Below are positions 12,001-23,462 of a stretch of 64,000 nucleotides of DNA, in pieces. Position 1 is the first letter of the stretch. Each line of letters begins with the position of its first letter. The notes under the pieces are model-generated. The model searched no databases. It was not told the origin of the DNA and worked only from the letters and a program-made list of their open reading frames with translations. The stretch is taken from assembly GCA_026826555.1 (NCBI GenBank), contig JAKSZT010054457.1:7142535-7206534 (forward strand), in the 5' to 3' direction. Source of the DNA: Tolypeutes matacus. Lineage: Eukaryota; Chordata; Mammalia; Cingulata; Chlamyphoridae. The position numbers were made by a program, and so were the translations under genes.

Positions 12001-13559
12001 TCTTTGGCATAGATGCATGAATATTACATTATTACTGTTAACCACAGTCCTTAGGTCACTCCATTTGTATTTTTCCCATGCTTCTCCACATTCCCACCAC
12101 CTCCAATAGTGATGTACATCTGCTTGTGTTCACAAAGGACACTCTTGCATCTGTACCATCAACCACAATTCTCATCCACCTCTGGGTTTACTGTGTTATT
12201 CAGTCCCTAGAGTATTCTCTAGCTTTCTGTCAATTGGCATTTACATCCCTAGACTACCATTTTCAGCCACATACCCATTTATAAACCAGCTGTTATTCAC
12301 TATAACATGTTACCATCAACTCGACATTTCCACGTTTTTACAGTAAAGTTAATTAAAACTTCTACATACATTAAGCATCAGTAGTCCATCTCAGTCTTCC
12401 TCTTATCGCCTTTAAGAAGCCACCACCTACCACCAGGTCTTGAAGATATTTTCCTACATTTTCTTCTAGAAGCTTTATGGTTCTTGCTTTTATATTTAGG
12501 TTTTTTATTCATTTTGAGTTAATTTTTGTATAAGGTATGAGATAGGGATCCTCTTTCCTTCTTTTGGCTATGGATATACAGTTCTGTCAGCACCATTTGT
12601 TGAATGGACTGTTCTGCCTGAGCTGGGTGGGCTTGACAGGCTAGTTAAAAATCACTTGACCGTAGATGTGAGAGTCTGTTTCTGAACCATCAATTTGGTT
12701 CCATTGGTCTATATGTCTGTCTTTATGCCAGTACCATGCTGTTTTTACCACTGTAGCTAGGCAATATGATTTAAAGTCTGGAAATGAGAATCCTCCGACT
12801 TGGCTTTTCCTTTTTAAGATGTTTCTGACTATTCAGGACCCCTTACCCTTCCAAATAAATTTGATAATTTTGTTTTCTGTTTATTTTTAAAATGATGGTG
12901 GAATTTTTATCAAGATTGCATTGAATCTGTATATCAATTTAAGTAGAACTGACATCTTAATGATATTTAGTCTTCCAATCCATGAGCATGGAATGTTCTT
13001 CCAATTATTTAGGTCTATTTTTAATTTCTTTTAACAATGAGTTGTAGTTTTCTGAATAAAAGTGTTTTACATCGTTGGTTAAGTTTATTCCTGAATTTTT
13101 AGGTTTAATCTGTAATATTTTATTTTCACCACTCTTTGACACTTTTAGTTACTTTTACTGATAGAATCTTCCTTTCTAGACTTTCTTCCAGGTCTTTCTT
13201 ATCTTTTCTTTTCAGGCTGTAGCACACCTTTTACTATTTCCTGCAAAACCAATCTCTTGGTTACAAACTGTCTCTGTTTCTGTTCATCTGTGAATATTCT
13301 AAACTTGCCCTCATTTTTGAAAGGCAATCTTGACAGATATAAGATTCTTGGCTGGCAGTTTTTCTCTTGCAGTATCTTAAATATATTGTACCACTGTCTT
13401 CTTGCCTCCATGGTTTCTGATGAGAACTCAGTACTTAATTTTACTGGGTATCCTTTATATGTGATGCATTGCTTTTCTCTTGTTCACAGAATTCTCTTTG
13501 TCTTTGGCATTTGACATTTTGATTAGTATGTATCTCTGAGTTGGTATATTCAAATTTAT

Positions 13560-14048
13560 TCAGATGGAAGTATGTTGTGCTTCTTGGACATGGATATTTA
13601 TGTCCTTGAATAGGGTTAGGAAACTTTCTATCATTATTTCTTCAAATATTCCTTTTGTCCCTTTTCCCCTCTCTTCTCCTTCTGGGACACCCATGATATG
13701 TGTATTTGCACATCTCTCACCATCATTTAGTTCCCTGAGACACTGTTCAATATTTTTTTCCATTCTTCTTTTTAATCTCTTCTTTTGTATGTCTGCTTTC
13801 AGAGGCCATGTCTTCAAGCCCACCATTCCTTTCTTCTGCCTCCCCAAATCTACCATTATAGGATTCCAGTGTATTTTTAATTTCTTTATTGCACCTTTCA
13901 TTCCCACAAGAACTGCCACTTTTCTACGCATGCTTTCAAATTCTTCTTTGTGCTCATTCAATGTCTTTTTAATATCCTTAATCTCTTTATCCATCGCATT
14001 GAATTTATTAATGAGATTTGTTCGAACATCTAAGATTAGTTGTCTCAA
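13560..14048 (-). pseudogene. L1 ORF1 relic, 162 codons open
   Basis: This open frame carries features of the L1 ORF1 RNA-binding protein: an N-terminal charged, coiled-coil-like stretch (LINKFNAMDKEIKDIKKTLNEH near residues 12-33) and, near residues 118-127, the conserved GVPEGEERGKG-type segment, followed by an IHVQEAQ-type motif near residues 151-157. ORF1p normally has about 330-370 residues, so this is roughly half. The 3' part of ORF1 continues to about 13190 in other frames. It lies in the ORF2-deleted element L1-B, so it cannot support transposition by itself. Confidence 0.8.
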
Positions 14049-15529
14049 CTCCTTTAAGCATCTAGAGGTTTATCTTGTTCCTTTAATTAGGCCATGTCTT
14101 CTTGTTTCTTGGTGTGCGTTGTAATTTTTTGTTGGTGTCTTGGCATCTGGCTTACTAGAGTATTTATTCTGGGTGCAGTTTCTCTCTTTAGTTTAGGGCT
14201 TTCTTGTCTCTTCTCCCTTGCTGGTTGTGTAGTAGGAGCCAAGGATGTAGTTGGTGCTGTAAATTGTGGAGGCTCAACCTGCCTTCATTGCCCCAGGGGC
14301 TGCTGAAGTTTTTTCCAACTTTCTACTTTGCCAGGGGTAGGGACAGAGCCACAGCCATGTGTAATTATCCAAGTCCTGCAGGCTTAGACTGTAGTTGCCC
14401 AGAGACACTGATGAAGCTTCATGACCCGTTCTCCCCTGCCTGGGGCAGGGTTAGAGCTGCAGGTGTGGGCAGCAATTTATGCCATGCAGGTCCAAAATGA
14501 CTGCAGTTGCCCCAGTAGATTTCCAACTATTAAGTCTGTGCCAGCTGAATGTATCTTCAGTTACCTGGAGAGGCTGGTGCAGGGCCCACCAGCTTCCTCC
14601 CTGATAGAGGTGGAGCTAAAGCCTAGGCTAAGACTGTAGGCCGATCTGGGTGAAAGAAACCAGTTCCTACCGTCACTGTGATTTTCAGTCAGCCCAGCTT
14701 CCCCTCATGCAGGGGGTGGAGTCAAAATGACAGCTACTGGCCTTTTTACAACTTGGACAGGTTCTTAGGGTTATACTTTAGCCAGCCAAATTCACTAATT
14801 AGTAGCTGAAATCAGTGGCCAACCATCTTCCTCCCCTGTGTTTGGGAAATAGAGCTTCTACTTCTAGCCACAGAATAGCTCCTGAGGCAGCTTGTGCCAC
14901 CAAAGAAGGATGATCATTGACCTCTGTGGCATGGCCTGTCTTTTCCCAGAGAGGCTGGCACAGGTCCTCCTAGCTTCCTCCATGCCAGAGGTGGGGCTGG
15001 GGCTTATGCTAAAGTCGCAATCTGATCTGGATGGAAAGAAGCTGGTCCCTACCAGCACTGTGATTTTCATTCCGCCCCACTTCCCCTCGTGTCACGGGTG
15101 GAGTTAAAATGACAGCTACCAGCCTCTTTCTGACTTGGACATATTCAAAATTTAGCTGTTCTTAGGATTATACTTTAGCCTACCAAATTTGCTAATCATC
15201 TCTTCCTCCCCTGTTTTTGGTAAATGGAACTTCCAATTCCAGCTGGGGAATAGCTCCTGAGGTGGCTGTGCCCCCAGTAGAGGATAGGCACCAGCCTCCG
15301 TGGTGTAGAGTGCTCTACTTATGAATCTTCTAGGCAGATGGGCAGTCTCTTCTTTCCATTCTTTCCAGGATGTTGCAGGATGCACTTCTGATTTCTTGGA
15401 GCCTCCAAACAAGTTCTTTAGATAGCTCTGGGTAATTACTAACTGCAGCATGAGCTGACTCTAGGAGCTCCTTACTTTGCCCCCATCCTGCTGGTTGTCT
15501 CTCTCAATTAAATTTTATTTTTAAAAAAT

Positions 15530-15958
15530 CTGCTAAGTATTTAAACATGGGAAATATTTGCAATGATGACTTAAAATTAGACCCCAAGGGTGGAGTTTTT
15601 CTTTTTGGAGTAATGAAATTATTCTAAAATTTTTGAGATGATGAATATACAACATTGTGATTATACTAAAAGCCAAAGATTATACACTTCAGAGAGAATA
15701 GCCAGAAACAGCAGCTATGTACAGTGAGGGAAACAGAGAGATCGAGAGTTGAGGAATTTTCTTGTTGGTTGTTTTTTTTGTTTATTATTATTATTATTGA
15801 AATAATCAAAATGCTCTAATAATGATGGAAATGATGAACACACAATTATGTGATTGTAGCAAATACCACTGATTATACATTGGATGAATTATATGCTTTA
15901 TTAATATATATCAATAAAATTGATTTGTTTAAAAAATAAAAAAATAAAAATTGCATCC
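15530..15958 (+). mobile_element. L1 3' UTR end fragment
   Basis: The sequence closely parallels the last 400 bases of the L1 ending at 51943: a 'tttttggagtaatgaaatt' type start, a 'gaatagccagaaacagcagct' segment, a (TTA)n stretch and a terminal 'atcaataaaattgatttgttt' segment with an A-rich tail. It is a 5'-truncated L1 insertion or the displaced tail of a neighbouring element. Confidence 0.8.
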
Positions 15959-16787
15959 CTACATTTAAGGATTTTTGTTTTTCATTCTGGATGAATACAG
16001 TATAATTTCTGCAAAACAGAAGATTCAGAAATAAATTCAGAATAATTCTGAGTCCTAAAACAGCTGGAAGAACTGTTAGTTCTTTAATGAGTTTACATTT
16101 TTTGTACTTTTAAAAAGTATGCTTGTGTTTCTTTAATATGTATATAATATACAATATGCATATGTACATATTATAGTCATTCAAGTACGATACTATCACC
16201 CCTAGATTTTGTCTGATTTCTCCCACTGATATTAGTCCTATATAACTTTTATCTCATTCCTGCTGTGCACAATTAGTTAAATGCACAAATTCTTAAAGCT
16301 AAGCCTGCCTATAAACCAACCATTTGAAATAAAAAATTATGGTACCTGATTTACCTTTTGTAATTTGATCAAGTTGGCCTCAAAAAGCTGTATCTTAATT
16401 TATCTCCCTGATTGAAAAATATCACTTTACCAAGAAATCTGAGATAACACATTCCAGGATGTCCATTACGAAAAGCTTGGGTCAAAGTTCTGATCATCAA
16501 GATGGCAGACTTAGCTGCTCCTAGATTCTGTGCCCCCACAAATGCTTTAAACAACAAACAAATATGGGCAAAATTATCTTTCTCAGTGCTCAAGAAAACA
16601 GTTAAAGAGTTGCAATATTAAAGCAAGTGCTAAATTAAGAAAAAGGCAACTTAAAAACGGTAGGAAATCCTCCTCTTGGTGATCTAGCTGGCTCTCCCCC
16701 ATCCCCTTACCAGCTCAGCATGGAACTGGCCTATGCTCCCACTACAGGTCCCTCATCCCAGTCCTGGAGGGACTAACTTTTATGCAC

Positions 16788-17266
16788 TGTCATGGTTTAT
16801 AGCTATGTATCCCAGGAAAACATGTTCTCAAACTTAGTACATTTCTGTGAGTATGGACCAAATGTCAATAGTACCTTTTGGTGAGGTTACTTCAGTTAAG
16901 GTGTGGCCCAACTCATTCAGGATGGATCTTAATTCTATTAATGGAGTCCTTTATAGGCAGAATGAAATTTATACAGAAAGAGAGCAAGCAACAGAGGGAG
17001 CAGCCAGAAGCTGAGGGGCAACAGAACCCAGAAGAGAAGGGATATGCCTGGAGAGGCTGCCCTGAGCATGGCCATATGACAGATGAGCCCAGGACCAAGA
17101 ATCACTGGCAGCCAACCCCAGCACACAAGTCTTTGGGAAGAAAGCATCACCTTGATGATGCCTTGATTTGGACTTCTCCTAGCTTCAAAACCATAAGCCA
17201 ATAAACTCCCATACTTGAAGCAACCCATTGCATGGTATTTGCTTTAGCAACAAGGAAACTAAAACA
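16788..17266 (+). mobile_element. MaLR-type solo LTR
   Basis: Begins TG and ends CA. The 3' end carries the MaLR signature: a 'ccttgatttggactt' segment, then 'ccaataaactcccat' and a terminal 'aaactaaaaca'. A 5-bp target-site duplication with one mismatch, tgcac at 16783-16787 and tgaac at 17267-17271, frames it. ERVL-MaLR LTRs of the MLT/MST/THE type are nonautonomous retrovirus-like elements. No internal region is present, so it is a solo LTR. Two relatives lie at 27903-28376 and 38050-38579. Confidence 0.8.
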
Positions 17267-17499
17267 TGAACTTACTGGAAGCATGTATATCTGTGCCAGG
17301 CTCTCTGGTGGCAGCCTGTAGGACTTAATCAGGACACTTGTCATGTGCTTACTGTCCCAGACATTGCCAGGCATGTAGAAGATTGCCCATAGACCTCCCC
17401 CACAGAACTCTGTAGGAGAACAGTCAAATCTCAGCTGCCTTGAGCAAAGTTTTCTGAATGTGAGACATGAGGTAATGCTTACCCAAGTCAAACCTTGTC

Positions 17500-18008
17500 T
17501 GTGGGGCGCTACGCCCCACCCGCTTCCCGTAGCCAACTTCTCTCTTCCCCGAACCCAACTTCCCTATTCACCGCAGCCTATCACAGCACTCCCTCACAGC
17601 CATAACCTTATTTGGACATGTTGGCCTTCTCCTCTAGCCTCCCCCCTCCCTCCCAAATCTTCCCCCCACGCCCAGCAACAGCTTAGCCCTATCAGAAGAC
17701 AACACGCTCACCCCCGCCCAACTCTGCCTATAAAACTGCGCAGCTCTCCCTGAATAAAGGTCTTACCTTCCAGCAAGCAAGTGAGTGGTGTCTCTTCATT
17801 TAGTACTGTCAGGGAGACCACAGGGCACCAAACGGCGACCCTGTGACAACTTCTCCTTAACCTCCGTGAAGACCAGGGAGCCGGGCCTGCGCTCTCCTGA
17901 CAACTTCTTCACCCCCCCGCCGTTCCGGAGTGCACGCTGGACGGCCCACAACTAGCTCGTGTCGCTCCCGGGCTGCAGCAGGGCTGATCACCCTCAGGCC
18001 CGGAAACA
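17500..18008 (+). mobile_element. ERV-like solo LTR, copy 1
   Basis: A GC-rich segment in AT-rich surroundings with TG at 17500 and CA at 18007-18008. It has a TATAAAA box at 17729-17735 and an AATAAA signal at 17753-17758, giving the plus orientation. The U3 side opens with a perfect 8-bp inverted repeat at 17501-17508 and 17512-17519. The final 140 bases (17869-18008) match a block in the minus-strand LTR at the window end, while the U3 portions differ. No gag, pol or env remains are seen next to it. The boundaries are inferred; I did not find a convincing target-site duplication. Confidence 0.7.
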
Positions 18009-18264
18009 AAGCGGCAGAGACATTCAGTGCAGTTCCCAGGACCATGAGGAAATGCTGTTTCTTAGGGAAGTGTGGATACTGGCATCTGTGTAAATGGGGG
18101 AACTCCTAGAGTCATACATGTGTGTTGAGGATAAGATACATACATAGAAAAGACCAGGGAGGACCTTATGCTTATACCTTGGTATATTCTCTAAATTTAT
18201 TTTAGGACAGCTAAGCTATAAAGGAGAGTATTCACACAGGTCAATCTGCAAAGACTAAGAAAGG

Positions 18265-18282
18265 CCTCCCCCCCCCCCCCCT
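18265..18282. repeat. Homopolymer C tract
   Basis: A run of about 14 C residues followed by a T run. It is prone to sequencing error and length polymorphism. Confidence 0.9.
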
Positions 18283-18420
18283 TTTTCTTCTACTTTGCTT
18301 TCTTTGTATGTCAGCTCCTGGAATTCAAGGAAATCACTGTCATAACACTAGCTGGATACAAGGTAAAGGAGCAGATACCTCACTGTCCAAATTTCAGAGA
18401 TAATACATTAATATATCAAT

Positions 18421-18512
18421 GGGGAGCTAATGTCACTCATTGGCTAAGTGCCTGCTTCTCATGTATGAGGCCCTGGGTTCAATCTCCTGTACCTCCAAAA
18501 AAAAATTATATG
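18421..18512 (+). repeat. tRNA-derived SINE (DAS-like), plus strand
   Basis: A short tRNA-like body with a B box (ggttcaatctcc near 18476-18487) and an A-rich tail at 18497-18505. The flanks share 'tatatcaa' at 18412-18419 and 18513-18520, a likely target-site duplication. It is inserted in the old L1/HAL1-like element, just upstream of its ORF1 relic. Confidence 0.75.
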
Positions 18513-20692
18513 TATATCAAAATGATCAGGTTGCATCAAAAGATTACAAAACATACAAAGAAACAGGGAATGATATCTCATACAAAGGGGTGGGATAAAG
18601 AGTTAGAAGCCATCAACAAGGAAGACCAAAGCTTGGACACACAAAACATTTTTTAAAAATGGCCCAAAATATGTTCAAAAAGCTAAAGGAAAACACAGAC
18701 AAAGAACTACAGGAAATCAGGAAAACAATAGAAGAACACAAAGAGAATAAAGAGGTATAAATAATGAAAAGGACTCAAAGCTGAAAATTCGCCGTAACAG
18801 AAATAAAAAATTCCACAGAGGGTTCAACAACAGATTGGAGCTGGCAGAAAAATCAATGAAGATGAAGTTGACAATTGAAATTATTCAGTCTGAGGAGCAG
18901 AAAGAAAAGAGAGTGAAGAAATGTGATAGAGCCTGAGAGAACTGTGGGACACCATTAAGCATGCAAACATATGAATTGTGAAGTTCCAGAAGGAAAAGAA
19001 AGAGAAAAGGGAAAAAAGGAATTTCTAATATAATGGCTGGAAACTTCCCAAATTTAATAAAAGACATAAATACACACATCCAAGAAACTTGACAAACTCC
19101 AAGCAGGATAAACCCAAATATACCCACATCAAAACATTTGATGATCAAACTGTTGAATGTCAAAGATAAAGAGAAGATTCTAAAAGTTCCAAAAGAGAAG
19201 CAATATGTCCTGTACAAGGAAGCTTCAATAAGTACAGATACCTCACAGAAAATCAGGAAGACAAGAGGGCAGTGGGATAACATATTTAAATGCTGAAAGC
19301 AAAAAAATTACCAACCAAGAATTTGATATCCACTTAAAGTGTCTTTTAAAAATGAGGGAGAGATTAAGATAACCCCAGATAAACAAAAGCTGAGAAAGTT
19401 CACCACTAGACTGGCTTTACAAGAAATGCTAAAGGGAGTTCTTCAGGTCAAGAGGAAAAGACACTGGACTATAGATCAAGTCACAATAGATCAAAGTCAC
19501 ATGAAGAAATAAAGAGCTCCAGGAAAGGTAATGATGTGGGTAAATATCAATGTTAACACTATGGTATTTTTGTTTTGTTACTCTACTTTTTACTTCCTAC
19601 AAGATCTAAAAGACAAATGCAGTAAAAAACCATGATACATAAATGGTTTTTGACTTATATTAAATATGTAATTTGCAACAAGAACTACACAAAGGTGGGA
19701 GGATGGAAGGGATAATAGTGTATGTATGCTATTGAAATTAAGTTGCTATCAATAAAAAATGAAATTGTTATAGATTTAGGAAGTTAAATTTAAGCCCCAT
19801 GATAGCCACAAAGAAAATATCTGAAAAATATAAACAGAAGGAAAAAGAAGGGTTTCTAAAGGGTTCACTAAATGGAAAAAGGACTTGAATTGCATTTCTC
19901 CGAAAAAGATATACAAATGGCCAATAAGCACATAAAAAGATGCTCAATATCATTAGCCATTAGGGAAATACAAATAAAAATCAGAAAGAGATATCAGTTC
20001 ACACCCACTAAAATGGCTCTTAATTAAAAAGTGGAAAGTAACAAGTGCTAATGAGGATGCAGAGAAACAGGAATCTTAGTACATTGTTGGCGGGAATGTA
20101 AATTGGTGCAACCACCGTGGAAAACTATTTGGTGGTTTCTCAAAAAAGTTAAACATAGAACTATCATATGACCTGGCAATTCTACTCCTACATATATACC
20201 CAAAAGAACTGAAAGCAAAGACTCAGTCAGATATTTGTATGCCAATATTCATAGCAGTATTATTCACAATATCCAAAAGGTGAAAGCAACCCAAAGGTCC
20301 ATCAAAAACTGAATGGATAAACAAAATGTGCTGTATCCATACAATGGAATATTATTCAGCCCTAAAAAGTGGATGACGCTTTGATACCTTTGTCAAGATG
20401 GATGAACCCTGAAACCATCATGTTGAGTGAAATAAGTCAGACAAAAAAAAGATATTGTAGGATTCTACTTATAAGAAATATGCAATTTCATAGAAATAGA
20501 AAGTAGAGTACAGGTTACCAGGGCAGGAGAGGAGGGAGAAGGGGGAGTTAGTGCTTAATGGATATAGTATCTCTGTTTTGTATGATGGAAAAGTTCTGGC
20601 AATAGATGGTGGTGAGGGTAGCCCAACACTGAGTTTTATTAATGCCACTAAATTGCATGCCTGGGAGTGATTAAGATAGGAAAGTTCATGTA

Positions 20693-21092
20693 NNNNNNNN
20701 NNNNNNNNNNNNNNNNNNNNNNNNNNNNNNNNNNNNNNNNNNNNNNNNNNNNNNNNNNNNNNNNNNNNNNNNNNNNNNNNNNNNNNNNNNNNNNNNNNNN
20801 NNNNNNNNNNNNNNNNNNNNNNNNNNNNNNNNNNNNNNNNNNNNNNNNNNNNNNNNNNNNNNNNNNNNNNNNNNNNNNNNNNNNNNNNNNNNNNNNNNNN
20901 NNNNNNNNNNNNNNNNNNNNNNNNNNNNNNNNNNNNNNNNNNNNNNNNNNNNNNNNNNNNNNNNNNNNNNNNNNNNNNNNNNNNNNNNNNNNNNNNNNNN
21001 NNNNNNNNNNNNNNNNNNNNNNNNNNNNNNNNNNNNNNNNNNNNNNNNNNNNNNNNNNNNNNNNNNNNNNNNNNNNNNNNNNNNNNNNNNNN
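20693..21092. other. Assembly gap (400 N)
   Basis: A run of exactly 400 undetermined bases lies within the 3' part of the old L1/HAL1-like element. Open frames spanning it are artefacts of translating N. The true gap length may differ. Confidence 0.99.
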
Positions 21093-21510
21093 CTAAAGGC
21101 AGCACATGATCCCAGACTGGATCTAATAATGGAGGAGAAAATGCCCAAAAAGACATTATGGGAACATATGAAAATATTGGATTATATCAATGTTATATTT
21201 CTTGAACTTGATAACTGTAATTAAGATGGTTACATAAGTGAATATCCTTGTTCTTAGGAAATGTACATAAAACTGTTAAATGTTCAAGGAACATGATATA
21301 TACAACCTACTCTCAAATGTTTTGTAAATATATAGAAAGATAGATGAATAGGTAGAATGATACTGCAAATGTGGCAAAATGTTAAAAATTGGTGGACCTG
21401 GGTATCTGGCAGGGGGGTATGTTGGAGTTCTATGTATGGGATTTGTATTATTTTTTTGCACATTTCCTATAGGTTTAAAATTATTTCAAAATTAAAATTA
21501 AAAAAAATAA

Positions 21511-22885
21511 AAACTGGGATTTTTGACCTATGAAAAAGCAGTCATTGGAGACAGATTTCAAAATAACTCCATTGACCAACAAGGGGTTAACAAGCTTAAT
21601 TTTCTATGATTTTCCACAAGAAACTTCTGTAGTGTGGCAGACATAGAACTTAGATTTAATAAAATGAATATTTTGGAGGCAGATAGACAGATATCTGCCA
21701 TTATGAAAGGTTAATGTGATTCTTGCAAAAAGGTTAATTAGGTAAAGCTGATGAACAATAAAGTGTGAAGGAAGTTCTAATCTTCCATAAGGGGCAACAC
21801 AGCCAGTCATATAAAATTCTTTAAAAATGGCCAAATGTGAACTTCTTAAAAGAGAATAGTGTACATTCCCTACTACATAATAGCAGTAATCAAGAAAAAT
21901 GTTTAAATGTTCCTATTATAGTGAATATTTCATAATTAAATTATGCCTTTTAAAGGAAACTCTGAAGGCTTTATGAACAACTATTTTTCTCAGCAAAATA
22001 AAGCAAGCTACTTAACAGGAATGGTGCTACCTAAAGATTTATTTCATATGTGAGCAACATAAAAATATAAGGAATGAGACAAAAGCCTTTGAAAAGATAA
22101 AAGTGTCTCCAAAAATGTGAGTTAATGTAGGAAGTAATCGGATTTAGAAAAAGTTTCTTTCATAAGAAAAATCAATTCCAAATATTTTTCTTAAGCAACT
22201 ACTGCCCTGGATTGCCAATGTCTTCTACAACTCCTTAGCTATATTAAATAAATAAATAATTATTATTAGTCTAGTTCTTTTAGCTCCCATAGCAAAAAAT
22301 AAAATAGTTCAGAAGTCAGGACAATATATTTTTCTCAGAATAATTTTTAGATAATTCTGATCACTGAAGAATGTTCTGTTACTGGACAGTGATGATAGCA
22401 CATTTAGGAACACTGACAAGTAATAGTTCTGGAGCAAAGCCAATTGGCAAGAGTTGTTACCATATCAAACATGAGATTAGAAAGCTCTATATTCCCTCTT
22501 AGAATAGAAGTGGAAATGTTTTTATGACCACAAGCATTATTTTCAATGTTTATATGCCCAAAGGGTGTGCATTTACAAAATACATCTATTCTTTAATTAA
22601 AAGACAGAAAGTGCTTTGAGACACTAATAGATTCATGTTTTGCTACATCCCATGTGGTTATCCACATGTTGAACTGAGAAAGTGTTTCAGAAACAAATGA
22701 TCTTGCCAAAAATGTAATGCAAACCATGTTGCCCCCATATTGAGTATTTTGGGTGCCTCATATTCTCATGAAGGAAGCTCCTATTATCAGGAGAGATAAT
22801 TGTTTTCTTATTTAATCAAGGCTCATTTTGAAATTTTTACATAGAGGTACAGAGTTAGAACTTCCAAAGATGGTTTTCCTTCTGA
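21511..22885. other. No gene seen
   Basis: AT-rich sequence without coding, RNA or repeat features that I can name. Confidence 0.5.
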
Positions 22886-22893
22886 TACAATTT

Positions 22894-22942
22894 TTTTTTC
22901 TTATTTTATTTTATTTTATTTTTATTTTTATTTTTTTGTGTG
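22894..22942 (-). repeat. T-rich (TTTTA)n insertion
   Basis: A (TTTTA)n run is framed by near-identical 12-mers (tgatacaatttt before and tgatactatttt after), which looks like a target-site duplication around little more than a poly(A) tail on the minus strand. It is probably an extremely truncated retroposon. Confidence 0.55.
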
Positions 22943-23164
22943 TGATACTATTTTAAAAAGACAAATATCTGTTTGGTATACAGTGTATCAAAAATTCCCA
23001 TCTTCCTCCCACCCTTCCATTCTTATGTAATAGCACTCCACCATGTCCTGCAAATTCAGCTTTCTTAGCTGCTCACTTGGACAAAAAAGAGTTATTTAGT
23101 ATAAGTCTATATTGACCAACTTAATCCAAGTTTAATAAGAAAAATATGAATACTATTAATACAA

Positions 23165-23462
23165 TGTACCAAGTATCTCTTACACAGTAGGCACTGTACT
23201 AGGCATTTCCAAGGCTCTACTCGGTAGGACATGATATTCACAACGTTATCAACCATCATAGCACAACCACTGATTGATCAGTATAGACACAAGTCTTAAC
23301 TACCAATACAGCCTGGAGGTTGCTTACCAACCCAAATTAATCCTGGTTATGCAATCCCCCTTTGAAGATAAGGAAATGAACCCTAGGTTAAGTATCTTGC
23401 TTAAGGATATATAACTAACAAACTAAAACTAGAATTCAAATCCAATGTTATAATCACTAAAT
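23165..23462 (-). repeat. MIR SINE, minus strand, split
   Basis: The two ends match the MIR core in reverse orientation: a 'caggcactgt'-type start near 23190 (here 'taggcactgtactaggcatt') and a 'gaagataaggaaatgaacc' segment near 23364-23383, followed by 'aagtatcttgcttaaggat'. About 100 bases of unrelated text near 23240-23345 separate them, so the copy is interrupted or rearranged. Confidence 0.65.

Larger units (their letters stand above)
11299..15504 (-). mobile_element. L1 with most of ORF2 missing (L1-B), minus strand
   Basis: Read on the minus strand the order is 5' UTR about 15504-14090, ORF1 about 14090-13190, a jump, ORF2 3' portion about 13090-12430, then 3' UTR 12425-11299. The endonuclease and most of the reverse transcriptase are absent, with the junction near 13090-13180. 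An 8-bp AT-rich candidate target-site duplication, caattaaa, lies at 11291-11298 and 15505-15512, suggesting that this is one insertion into the tail of L1-A. The architecture resembles HAL1-type half-L1s or an internal deletion. Two adjacent insertions cannot be excluded. Confidence 0.8.
16478..21510 (+). mobile_element. Old L1/HAL1-like element, much interrupted
   Basis: Pieces in order: 5' UTR-like sequence from about 16478 (an 'atcaagatggcagactta' type start), interrupted by an LTR at 16788-17266 and another at 17500-18008; ORF1 relic 18520-19490, with an EVPEGKERE-type segment near 18980; then directly the ORF2 C-terminal part 19860-20480 and a 3' UTR ending in an A-rich tail near 21510. 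Endonuclease and reverse-transcriptase sequences are missing, as in HAL1 (half-L1) elements. No frame is intact. The 3' part crosses a 400-base gap. Confidence 0.7.

Noticed and set aside
13564..14124. 186-codon plus-strand frame
   Set aside because: It is antisense to the L1 ORF1 relic on the minus strand, which has the recognisable ORF1 motifs. The plus-strand translation has none.
20648..21224. Open frames of 156-185 codons around 20.65-21.2 kb on both strands
   Set aside because: They are translations across the N gap, and the real residues on either side are few.
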